Under the pieces are notes generated by a model. It was not told the DNA's origin and did no database searches. It saw only the letters and a list, made by a program, of their open reading frames with translations. Made by a program: the position numbers and the translations under genes. A stretch of 64,000 nucleotides of DNA from NCBI RefSeq assembly GCF_037975245.1, contig NC_092582.1:6738001-6802000 (forward strand), given 5' to 3'. Positions within the stretch are counted from its first letter, which is position 1. Each line of letters starts with the position of its first letter. Below are positions 11,741-21,859 of the stretch, piece after piece. The DNA comes from Apostichopus japonicus (lineage: Eukaryota; Echinodermata; Holothuroidea; Aspidochirotida; Stichopodidae).

Positions 11741-11969
11741 TTTTAAGGAAAAGTCGCCCAGGAAAGAACCTGGGCACGAAAACTAAACTACCGAACGACT
11801 GATCCGCTCTCAGCCCCAGTCCCCTTTGCATCGGGACTGTGACTGTGTGATTATCGTCAGGTGTGCATCACCATTCCCCTCGAAAGCGGAACATAATACT
11901 ACACATGATTTTTTTTAAGGAAAAGTCGCCCAGGAAAGAACCTGGGCACGAAACCAAACTACACATGAT
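11741..11969. repeat. pair of hairpin repeats, second with direct-repeat flanks
   Basis: The sequence TTTTAAGGAAAAGTCGCC-CAGGAAAGAACCTGGGC-ACGAAA occurs at 11741-11790 and again at 11913-11955, nearly identical. GCCCAGG and CCTGGGC form a 7-bp stem. The second copy is enclosed by the 12-bp perfect direct repeat ACTACACATGAT (11898-11909 and 11958-11969), which suggests insertion with a target duplication. On the minus strand the hairpin resembles a T-arm with a shortened loop (CCAGG-TTCTTT-CCTGG), so it may descend from the tRNA-like SINE next door. Confidence 0.55.
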
Positions 11970-12069
11970 CTTAGCCAAATACACCATTTTGGTTTCTTTG
12001 GAAGCTATGTTAGTTAGTGTTATTTTTCTTCGACTATCTAACAAACATTCAAACAAGGTACCGTAATTA

Positions 12070-14250
12070 ATGATTTGATTAACGTTTCAATTCGGTAAAA
12101 AAAATATGCAATGTTTCTATGATTTTTTTTACATTATTTTGTTCTTAACAGTAAACTAGTCCGCTTTAAATAATCCTCTTCCGTATCATAGCCTTGTAAA
12201 ATAGTAAGTCCAACAACCCTCTTTAATATTTTAGTGTCAAAGATATTTCCAGGACTCAATAACAACAGTATAATGAACACGACAAGCAGTATGGCTAAGG
12301 GTGGCGTTATCACGTTTTCTAAAGTATTCCGTATAGAAACCCACCTTCAGCGCTTTTCCCCCTACCTATAAATTTCTGCATTAAGTTACAGTTAAGGCAG
12401 GCTTGTATAGTATACATATCAATACAGTAATTCATTCAAACTCTAAACTAGTATATTATGACCTTGATTACTATTAAAATGTTATCATTAGTCTTTGACG
12501 TATAAACACTGCTTTCAAAACAATTCACTTCCTTAAATGCATTTCTCTACAAAGTAGTAAACAGAGAAAGAGGAAACGGTTGTATTAATATTGCAACAAT
12601 TATGACGCCATATGCTGTCTGGTATAAGATCCAACAGGTTACAGTGTCACAGTCACAGTACAGAGATCGCATTATACAAGACAAAAATACCGTCTTATAC
12701 CAACAAGCATATAGCATGTACACTCATATAATGACCTTACATAGGTCAATACTTTTGCTAGCGGGAAGTGGGGGGGGGGGGGTGCTTGGACTAGACAAGA
12801 CATAAGTTGTGCGGGTTTCAAACTGCCTGTGAAATAACAAAGGCAGGCGTTGCGCATGTATACGGTACATTGCAATCAAGGTGCGCAGCTAATTATGTAT
12901 TCGGTTTGTATCCGAGGAAAGTATACTAAGGAAGTTATTAGGCATATATGGAGAAGCAAGCAAAAATCGTTTATTTAAACAAGGGACGGTGTGCGGTATA
13001 ACATTGTGCTAATCGGGTACTTTTCCCTACTTTTGACCCCATATCTCCATGTTTAGACCTTTAATTTGAGAGTTCCCCTAGTAGATCATGAAGTGCACCG
13101 GCCTGGACGTGAATGACCAAATGATAAATTCGACCCCGTTCCTCCATACATATCAGTAGATTGTATTCTGCAGTACAAAACCTATAGCCTATGTGACATT
13201 GAGGCATAACTTTATACGGATTCCATTTGATGGAATCTTTTATGAATTTTTCATGCAAGATTTGACATATGACAGCTACTCTAGAAATGTTTAGAAATGA
13301 TTACTCTTTGATCTTTTAAGTTCACGTCAATTCTACATGTCAACTTTGTAAAATATTTATAAATATCAAGTCAACAGTATTGACATTTACATTAAACAGT
13401 GTAAAAGTATAAGGCTACTTTTATTGGGGATGATTCTAGCCGTGTTGATATTACAAAGGAGATTCAAATTAAAAACGGTTCAAATACCCCAATAAAGCAA
13501 ATATAGTCTTCTATAAGGACTCGGAGACTAGTAAAAGGGGTGTATAAGATATTATTGGTGACCAGTATTTGACATTCATATTTGAACTGAGGAGACAATG
13601 TATAGTGAGGGATCGGGTGGTTAGGATGCCTATATATGATCTAAATGCATGTGTGGCCTCCAACGTAACAGTCCGTTACATTGGTCGTTAATACCAAGTA
13701 TTGCTCAGTATCCATGAAACGAAAGAAATTATGATTCTGTATATAACACTGACACCGGCATATAGTTGAGAGCATATGTAAATGGAAGTATTACCATATT
13801 GCCATAGATTTACGATAATTTAAAACAGAGTTTTACGTTCTGTTAAATTTCCATGCGTTTTAGGCCTATTATACTTCTAGTATATGTAATCAATACCAAT
13901 ATTTTAATAAAATATTATAGAGAAACAGGTCGTTTGATTTGTCAAGGTCATTTTTTCACATAAAAGGGGTTTTCGATATGCTCATGTGCTTAACATGAAA
14001 TATGAACCATAAAAACCAGGAATAAAACTATTTGGAACGTTCCTTTACGACATGTATATTTCAACATATCAGGATGCACTGCTTTGCTTATCATTTATGA
14101 CAAATTGTTGCATTTCTACGAAAATTGCAGGAAATTGTACTAACAATTTAACGTAATTCCATACTTATCAACGCTAACCAGCCATTTGTGACAATTTCCT
14201 AATGCTAATACCTCTCTAGTAAACTGTACTCCAATAGCATGATCTCAAAC
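12070..14250. other. intergenic, nothing recognised
   Basis: Holds a G13 run (12770-12782) and one TAGGCCTA (13861). Short overlapping open frames on both strands near 12602-12875 and 13061-13258 resemble nothing known. Confidence 0.5.
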
Positions 14251-14254
14251 CACT

Positions 14255-15848
14255 GGTATTGTCAGTACAAACAGTTTCTTACCTTGATCTGATAGAAACA
14301 TGATATTCATACTGCTCGTACTGACAATACGAGTGCACTGAAGCGGCACATTACACTACAGTATAGACAAAAAATACCCAACTGGGTGACGCTAACATAC
14401 ATTCTACCTCCTCATTAGGAAGTTTGAGCTTATTTTTGCTGTATACTAAAATGTAGTTGTATATATCAAACGGCCTTTGGCCTAGTAATCAAATCTTAAA
14501 GGTATCTTGTCGATGCACAAGTACTATAGTTTTAACAGTAACCCGACCAGCAATTCAGTAGATGATAGTCCTCAATTAACAACTAACATATCATGGTAAA
14601 CTGAAACAAGATCTCGAATTAAACATAGAAACGGCATCAACTTTGTAAACTGAAGTTTTATGATCCATCAAATTCAAGAAGGGAAAGCGGGACTTTCATG
14701 CATGGACGGAATCATTCCGGTTATCACCACACGCAGCACACCGCTGATTTGTTTTTCGTTGCATAAATTTCTTCACAGGGGGTAAATTTCTTTAAGATAA
14801 TGTATAAGTTTATTTCAAAGCTAGCTATATATAATGCCTACCAGTAAACTGGAGATCGCTTGCATGTTTTGTCGTAATAGCAGTGCACCAACAGAAGGAG
14901 CCATAACACTATTTCTTACATGGCAAACGCAATGTTTAATGTATTACCAACTTGTAATGCAATCTGTTTTGCCACGGAAACTTACATGAATAAAACATGT
15001 TTTAATGTCACGTAGGCCTACATATTTGCCACAACAGATTATTACACTGATAGAGATATTATGTATGTTACTTTTGTAAAATGTAAAAATGTCAGCAACC
15101 GCAGTGGGTTTAAAACAAGTATATAAGACTATTCATCAACGCCATTATGTACATAGCCTATGGGGCTCGTCTATATAAACTACTAGCAAAATAGTTATTC
15201 TTTCGTGTAGGGTTTTAACTAATAATCATTCAAGCCAGCTTTCTAATTTACTACCACTTTTAACTGAACTTTGATGTCACATTTCAAAGCACTCGTACTG
15301 ACAGTATGCTAACACTACTATATAATGTCTTCCCATACATGCAACATCCAGTCCCCGCTTCAAAGCACTCGTACTGACAGTACGCTAACACCACTATATA
15401 ATGTCTTCCCATATATGCAACATCCAGTCCCCGCTTCAAAGCACTCGTACTGACAGTATGCTAACATCACTATATAATGTCCTCCCACACATGCAACATC
15501 CAGTAGCCTGTACTCTCCCGTCCCGCTTCAAAGCACTCGTACTGACAGTATGCTAACACCACTATATAATGTCTTCCCATATATGCAACATCCAGTCCCC
15601 GCTTCAAAGCACTCGTACTGACAGTATGCTAACATCACTATATAATGTCCTCCCACACATGCAACATCCAGTAGCCTGTACTCTCCCGTCCCGCTTCAAA
15701 GCACTCGTACTGACAGTATGCTAACACCACTGTATAATGTCCTCCCATACATGCAACATACAGTCCCCGCGTTCAAATCACTCGTACTGACAGTACGAGC
15801 ATCATGAGTATCATGTTTCTATCAGAACTGTTCGTACTGTCAGTATCC
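14255..15848. mobile_element. TIR element of about 1.6 kb with internal minisatellite
   Basis: The left end (14255-14347) and right end (about 15768-15848) are inverted copies. Shared blocks are GG(T/A)TA(T/C)TG-CAGTAC, TCTGATAGAAACATGATA and GCTCGTACTG-CA-TACGAGTG. The left copy has a 12-bp insertion. Each terminus also contains its own palindrome around GTACTGACAGTAC. The middle has no transposase-like frame, so the element is non-autonomous. The right half is an array whose units start with the subterminal motif CACTCGTACTGACAGTA, so the array seems to have grown out of the TIR. No target duplication could be fixed, so superfamily is unknown. Confidence 0.6.
15285..15805 (+). repeat. minisatellite alternating 76- and 92-bp units
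   Basis: Units beginning CAAAGCACTCGTACTGACAG start at 15285, 15361, 15437, 15529, 15605, 15697 and 15774 (last partial). Periods are 76, 76, 92, 76, 92 and 77. The 92-bp units carry a 16-bp insert (AGCCTGTACTCTCCCG) in the same place, and their alternation suggests a 168-bp higher-order unit. The array sits inside the TIR element 14255-15848. Confidence 0.9.
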
Positions 15849-15859
15849 GTGCTATGAAG

Positions 15860-17560
15860 CAGGACGCGAAAGTACAGTAAAGAGAAAAAAATTGTCCCAG
15901 CTAGATGTTGCATGCATGTAAACAGTCACTATAGGCTGCAACAGTCAACAGACACAACGTTGGTATCCACGTGCTCATATATATGTAAACATATTGTACA
16001 GAAAATGTGTCCCACTGATACAAAATACAGGTGCACGCACGCATCTTCACTAAAGCGTCAGACATATTGACTTAAGTACACAGACCTATCATCATGTATA
16101 TATATACTCCAAAAGATAAAACCTCACGAATGTTTCCAATAAACTAATGGCATACTGGGAGGATCCACTTTCATCACAGCTGTGAAAATATGGGCAAAGA
16201 GTTGTCAACACATCTAATGATGAAGGCCTATGATAATTCTTGCAGACTAGACAGACATCCATCATAATGGAGTAAACTAAAAGGTCTCCGTATATGATTA
16301 TGTTTTGTAACGTTGTCATGAATTCAAGCGGGTAGACGGTGATAACACACTTATATGATGAGAATACCTGGAAACCTGCAGACACGCCGTTTTGGTCACA
16401 CGATTGACTAATCAACTTATGCTCTCGCATATAATGAAATTATGGGAGACATTATTTTCAAATTGTATAACATCCTCGACGAACCACAAAAAGACGAGAA
16501 ATTATCAATTTTTTTTTCAGTTCTTTTATGATGGGTGTTCTTTTCAGGTTCTTTTATGATTATTGCAATCTATACAGAACAAACGAAAATGCACCTCAGT
16601 GATACTGATAAATTTAAACTTTCAAGTTTTCATAAATTCAAGCGTGCCCGATTCAAAGGCAAACCTGCAAATCCATCCCCTCTTTACACAATTGACTAGT
16701 GCTATATAGCAGCTTTCCACAACCTCTTAGGCCCAATCAGCCAAACCAACATTCTAATAAAACTAAATGAAGGAAATGCAAGAATACATAAGTAAAAGTA
16801 ATAACAATTTAAACACCGCAAACAACTGGAGGAAAGGGCGGGAAGCTAGCGGCAGAAATCGTGCATGGAACCGCTACTCGTGTGGGCCTTAAAAAACGGG
16901 AAAGGGACAACTCCCAAAAAACGTCCCAAAAACCCTTAAAATCAAAAGGAATACTTATCGGGATGTTCACGATAATCGACCAAAGTACTGCTTCTACTGA
17001 AAACACCACAAACGTCCTGATAACGACATTTCCGAACGATTTGAATCGAAGAATATTAGGACCCCCCCCCCCAAAAAAAAGAAACGTTCTACTAGAATGA
17101 GAAGGGAGGTCATAACAGAAGGAGCCCGGTTATATAGAGGGCGCAAAGTGTTAAAAGGTTACCAGTTCACTTTAGACACGGTAGAACGAGAGTGCTGAGG
17201 AGGTTGTGAGGAGATAGGTAAGCGACGAGAGAAGTAAATTACTTGTATGTAACTACTAGTGACCCTGGCTATAGAACGATGACTTTTGGGACACAGTCCG
17301 TTATAAACCACTGCTTTCAATGCCGGTTGTATTTTTCTGTTTTGTCGTTTGAGAAATGATCCTTTACACATCTGAGTCTCATCAATAAAGTGGCTGGACT
17401 ACCTAGTCTAGCACACGTGCAAGTAAGTCAGTTGTGCAGATGCAACGCAACAATCAATTGAAAAACATAAAACTGGCATGGTGTTACGTAAGTAGCGACT
17501 CTTACGATTGTTTCGGTTCACGACAAATAATGTTCAAGATTACTTTGTTGTTTATAATAA
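15860..17560. other. intergenic, nothing recognised
   Basis: A 112-codon minus-strand open frame (16092-16430) is one of the longer frames outside repeats, but it matches no family and has no splice signals. A C11-A8 tract sits at 17062-17080. Open frames of opposite strand overlap at 16.8-17.1 kb. Confidence 0.45.
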
Positions 17561-17564
17561 GCTA

Positions 17565-17745
17565 AAAAACCATGCTTTGGTTGACTTATCAGAATTTATG
17601 AGACAATGGATAAGCGCTAACATGTAGGTCTTCACTGAGTAGCTGACGTCATCACAAATTAAGCCGAAAAGGACCGTTACGGAGATTGACCATATATTTT
17701 CAAGCTGAAAACCGGAACAGCTATACGAACATTACAAGCGCTCAA
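17565..17745 (+). repeat. dispersed repeat of about 180 bp, copy A
   Basis: Aligns along its length with 25098-25285. Shared blocks are TTATCAGAA, TTCACTGA/TGCACTGA, GCTGACGTCATC/GCCGACGTTATC, CAAATTAA/TCAATTTAA, ACCGGAA-AGCTATA and a final AACATTAC. It includes an exact TGACGTCA at 17644-17651. No coding potential or ends with inverted repeats were seen. Confidence 0.5.
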
Positions 17746-17749
17746 AGTT

Positions 17750-19270
17750 TTACTTTCCTTGAAGTATAATATCAAACCTAAACATTTGTCTAAAGTTACC
17801 TATTAACCGAGTTCACAATACCACTATATACATAGAGTTGACTGGAACAATCCCAGCTGTGTAAACATTTGCTGTCAATTGACCTTTGACATCATATCCT
17901 TATAGTGATATTAACTGCTTTCATACACATCAGTTATAGTTTTACTATCGATTGATCCAGCAGTATGATTTTGCGTTGACCCATATATATATACGTGATG
18001 CTAAATCCCAAGACCTTTTCTATGAAACTACTCGTATATACCATCGCTAATAACACGTAGGTTGCCTGAGACACTTTCGATTGTAGGATAGATAATTAAT
18101 GACCGCCAATCTTGATCAATCTCTTCCGATGAGCAAGAAATTGTTAAATCGCATATTGGTCTTATGATACTGGAGGAATTACTCAAGTTTATTGACGTAA
18201 CCTTGCAATTATAAATAGATAAGTATATATTTATTAGCCCATGAAGATTAGCTCACGTTAATGCTTCCTGCTGCCCACGACAGAGCTTTTTACCGATTAT
18301 ATACAAGACTTCTGAGAGATAATTCCCTTATATTATGCTCTTAGCTTTATATGCCTATATCACAACCGAGGCGAGACTTCACGGTCGTAGTTTGACGTTT
18401 CATATATAGCAAACACCTCTACTTTCTCTATAGAGCGAAGTTGCCTTGACTCTTATGTTTGTTTGTTTTTTCCTTCTCTGTATTTCTGTTTCGGTATTAA
18501 AAATCACCTATACGAGCAATTATTGTTTGACAAGTGAGAAAGTGAAAAGATGAGGGGTAGAGAATACCAAACAGCTTATGACGTAATAGATTTTGACAGA
18601 TCAATTATGTCTGTGTACAATACAAGAGTAGTCTCGTCAATAGTATGTAGAATCAAAAAATAATTGGGATTGAAAGAAATTACAAAAAAATGTTCTGATT
18701 ATAATCGAGTTGGTATTTTAAAATGTTTGGGTTTAGTTAGATACATGCAAGTTTGCATGATGAGCTATTAACAATATAAAAGTGTAAATACATCACTTTT
18801 TTTGGCGACTGTCCACATTGAGCGATACCTGGGTTAAGGAATGAAATCCAGTCTTTTTTGTGTGATTAAAATCTTCCATATTTAGCTCAAATAGGGTGAA
18901 AATGGTAACTATATAATTTAAGAACAAAGATTTACACGATGCAAGAGTTTGGGTATTAATGACACTCTTGAGATGAGTTTGACCATTTTGAAAGGGTTAC
19001 TTTGTCACTCTGTATAAAGTGTAAACTATATGACGTATCATACTCTAAAGGATTGTTGTTATGCTTGGTATCAATATACATGTATAAGAGCTTTGCAAAT
19101 TGAGTAAGTAATTAGAAAAGACTGGAGGTTAGATTGCATGCATCTTCTCTCAAACAACTTTTGAGTCCAATCATGACTTATCTTGTCAAACCTATATCGA
19201 GTACGACTGAAATAAAGTTGAAGTGAATCATCCTAAGACATCCCCATAGATTAATCACTTAGGCCTACCG
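17750..19270. other. intergenic, nothing recognised
   Basis: AT-rich with no open frame worth listing. A TAGGCCTA lies at 19260. Confidence 0.55.
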
Positions 19271-19297
19271 TATATGTTAATGTGCGATCATTTCATT

Positions 19298-19646
19298 ACA
19301 GTACAGTGCAGTACAATACAGTACAATACAATACAATGCAATGCAATACAGTACAGTACAATGCAATACAATACAATGCAATACAGTACAATACAACACA
19401 ATACAAGACAATACAATACAGTACAATACAATAGAGTACAATACAGTACAATATAATACAGTACAATACAATACAAGACAATACAATACAATGCAATACA
19501 GTACAATACAATACAGTAAAATACAATACAATATAATACATTACAATACAATACAGTACAATGCAATACAATACAGTACAATGCAATACAATACAGTACA
19601 ATGCAATACAATACAATACAAGACAATACAATACAAGACAATACAA
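19298..19646 (+). repeat. (ACAAT)n pentanucleotide microsatellite, about 350 bp
   Basis: ACAAT/ACAGT/GCAAT units run almost without break. A5-register variants (GTACA, ATACA, AGACA) are mixed in, giving loose higher-order patterns. Because 5 is not a multiple of 3, every frame on both strands stays open. The translations YCIVLYC and QYNTIQY are artefacts. Confidence 0.95.
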
Positions 19647-19649
19647 AAC

Positions 19650-20040
19650 GTACTCTGTAGCTAACCACGACCTATACAGGAGAGGTCTCAATATGAATCG
19701 CCTATTCCCATCCAAACGAAAGTGACAGCTCAAACCATTACGGTCTCACCTAATACTTAACTGCTGCTAAAATTTACTCTTATCCTTACGCTTTTTAGGT
19801 TTTGTATTCTGAAAAAGACTATATGCAATCATGTCTATAGAATTACTTAAAAGACTACGGCTCCATTTTACATTGATTCGCGTCACAAACACTCTCTCAA
19901 TTCACAAAAAATGACACAACGATTTTCTTAATAATATAAAGATATTCCTTTGAAAGAGAAATTCTGTTAATCTTTCGCCCTGTCTTTGTTTTTTTTTTGT
20001 TATTTAATATTGATCATCAACAGTGAATAAGTGTTTCAAC
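19650..20040. other. intergenic, nothing recognised
   Basis: Flank between the microsatellite and the possible first exon. No clear TATA box or initiator could be assigned. Confidence 0.4.
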
Positions 20041-20062
20041 TTACATGTTCCACGGAACCGTA

Positions 20063-20140
20063 ATGGCGGCGACTGAAGACTCCTCGCCTAGCAACCAGAT
20101 CGACAGCAGAGGAGCTGTAAATGACAAGAAAGTGTTGTTG
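20063..20140 (+). CDS. possible first coding exon, product unknown
   Basis: ATG at 20063 is in a good start context (G at -3, G at +4). It opens MAATEDSSPSNQIDSRGAVN, followed by DKKVLL, up to a candidate donor GTAATA at 20141. The stretch is richer in G, C and CpG than its surroundings and has hydrophilic, coding-like codons; beyond the donor the composition drops back to AT-rich. An in-frame ATG also lies at 20045. No downstream exon could be joined and no family is recognised. A chance frame is quite possible. Confidence 0.25.
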
Positions 20141-20456
20141 GTAATATTATATTGTATACTTGGTATAATAACAGAATACAACAGTTACCCGAAATTAAAT
20201 TTGTCCCTGATTCACTCTGAGATATAATCATGACAAAGAGGGGAGGGGTACGCAGGAGGGTAAGAATTACTTAACACACTTCGTCACGTTTGTGAACAAG
20301 ATAACTCTATAGGTGGTCAGATTTTCATCACTGATTTCAGGTTTGTTTTGCAACAGAGAGCTGACATCCCATAGTTTAGCTGATACCCGTCATCGCCACG
20401 GGTATATGATATGATGTCAAAGTTCATTTGAGATAGAATTTCCCTACAGTTATGTA

Positions 20457-20498
20457 CTGATACCAGGGAGTTGTTATGGAACAACTCCCTGCTGATAC
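20457..20498. mobile_element. 28-bp palindromic micro-insertion, copy 2
   Basis: The element 20464-20491 has perfect 12-bp inverted arms (CAGGGAGTTGTT) around ATGG. It is flanked by the perfect 7-bp direct repeat CTGATAC (20457-20463 and 20492-20498). This is the cleanest example of the family. Confidence 0.8.
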
Positions 20499-20506
20499 TA
20501 CACTCA

Positions 20507-20543
20507 GTCTTACCAGGGAGTTGTTATGGAACCCTGGTCTTAC
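20507..20543. mobile_element. palindromic micro-insertion, copy 3, 23 bp
   Basis: The element 20514-20536 keeps the left arm CAGGGAGTTGTT and the centre ATGG, but its right arm has lost 5 bp (AACCCTG). It is flanked by the perfect 7-bp direct repeat GTCTTAC (20507-20513 and 20537-20543). It starts 22 bp after copy 2 ends, so two independent duplications occurred within about 35 bp of ancestral sequence. Confidence 0.75.
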
Positions 20544-20715
20544 AAAGACCCAATTTCTCACCCAAGATGTTGACGTCATATATACGAATGACATGATTCA
20601 AGTTGAGTGGCGTTTATATTGATGTTTTCTTATATGTTGATTTGCAGAAACAATAAACGAAATTCCTAAATCTTCTCTTTGACTTGACCTTTGCGCAGAG
20701 CTATGAATATGAATA

Positions 20716-21188
20716 TTTATCTGTCCTTGTCGTTCGAAAAACTGGTGTCTGAACCCACAAGAAAAAAAAAGGCTCCAGAAAAACAGAAGGTTAAAAATTC
20801 AGCCATTTGGCCATTACAAAGTCGTATCAGAAGTATAAACAGTGGATAAAACAAAATAAATAATAAAAACATACTGGGAAATTGGATATTTTCTTTTAAG
20901 TAGTACATCGTTTTGAAGCATACACAACTTTTCTCCGCCGTAAATTTACATCTTTATCTCTCCTTGTCGTTCGAAGAACCGGTGTATGAACCCACGAGAA
21001 AGAAACTAGGCCCCAGAAAAAAACAGAAGGATTAAAAATCAGCCATTTAGCCTATACAAAGTCGTATCAGAAGTATAAATAGTGGATAAAACAAAATAAA
21101 TAAAAACAACATACTGGGATATTTGCTTTTTAAGAAGTACATCATTTTGAAGTACAGTATATACAAGTTTTCTCGCACGTTTACATCA
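20716..21188. repeat. tandem duplication, 2 copies of about 237 bp
   Basis: The phrases CTTGTCGTTCGAA, CAAAGTCGTATCAGAAG and GTGGATAAAACAAAATAAA recur 237 bp apart, from 20716 and 20953. The copies have diverged by substitutions and small indels, so the duplication is not recent. No termini or coding potential. Confidence 0.85.
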
Positions 21189-21339
21189 TCGTGTCACTAC
21201 CCTACTTGATTAACAGCCAAGACCTCCTCCAGTCTCCATACTAACTATATTTTTGGAGCCGTATACATAATAAGCTTAGAATTTCATCTACTTGATACAA
21301 TTTATTACAATCCGTCTTGAAATGGTGATCAATCAGATT

Positions 21340-21548
21340 ACGTTATCTGATTACATTAAAACAGATTTTATGAGGCTTACATGAAGGTTGTTTAAGGCGA
21401 CCTACATCTATTGAAGTTGTCTCTCCGTTCTTGTTTTTATGAATTTGTAAAGACCTAAGAACATTGTAGCTACAAAGGTATCTATTCGAACCAGCAACCT
21501 CAGAATAGCAAGTCCTATATACCTTCGCCAATTGAGCTATACAGCCCT
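21340..21548 (-). mobile_element. tRNA-derived SINE
   Basis: On the minus strand from 21547 the head reads GGGCTGTATAGCTCAATTGG, with a perfect A box TAGCTCAATTGG. It continues into a B box GGTTCGAATAG (21482-21492), two bases off GGTTCGANTCC. The T-stem and acceptor stem do not close, so it is not a functional tRNA. The body continues to about 21340, ending in AT-rich near-palindromic sequence (AATCAGATTACGTTATCTGATT region). The 102-codon open frame here, with a typical SINE-type translation (QLAKVYRTCYSEVAGSNR), is an artefact. Confidence 0.65.
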
Positions 21549-21765
21549 TCATTGGTGGCGATCCCTGGAATGGCCATTTCGTTGCTGAAGGTATATACCA
21601 GACGATATAGCCACACATAGTATACCTTGCTACCGTGTAACCAGGTATCACAGCCTAAGTTAATTCGATAATAACCCAGAAAAGAAGCATCTATCTGTCG
21701 GACTTGACATCAAGTCTATACTCTCTTTCCCCTAAGTAATAAAGTAGGTCAGCAGAACAAAAAAA

Positions 21766-21787
21766 GAAGAAGAAGAAGAAGAAGAAA
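21766..21787 (+). repeat. (GAA)n microsatellite
   Basis: About seven GAA/AAG units in an otherwise unremarkable stretch. Confidence 0.85.
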
Positions 21788-21859
21788 TATTCACAAAAAT
21801 AAAGCACTTGAGAAAATGATCCTTTTAGATTTCTTAGGTTTCCCAATTTGTTTCCCCTT

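Noticed and set aside
16092-16430. 112-codon minus-strand frame starting with ATG
   Set aside because: No homology, domain or splice context recognised; within the length range expected by chance in 64 kb of such DNA.
19274-19733. Five overlapping open frames of 60-145 codons on both strands
   Set aside because: All are translations of the pentanucleotide microsatellite, which has no stop in any frame; not genes.
21475-21548. Functional tRNA gene on the minus strand
   Set aside because: The A box is perfect, but the T-stem and acceptor stem do not pair and the B box is off by two; a SINE head fits better.
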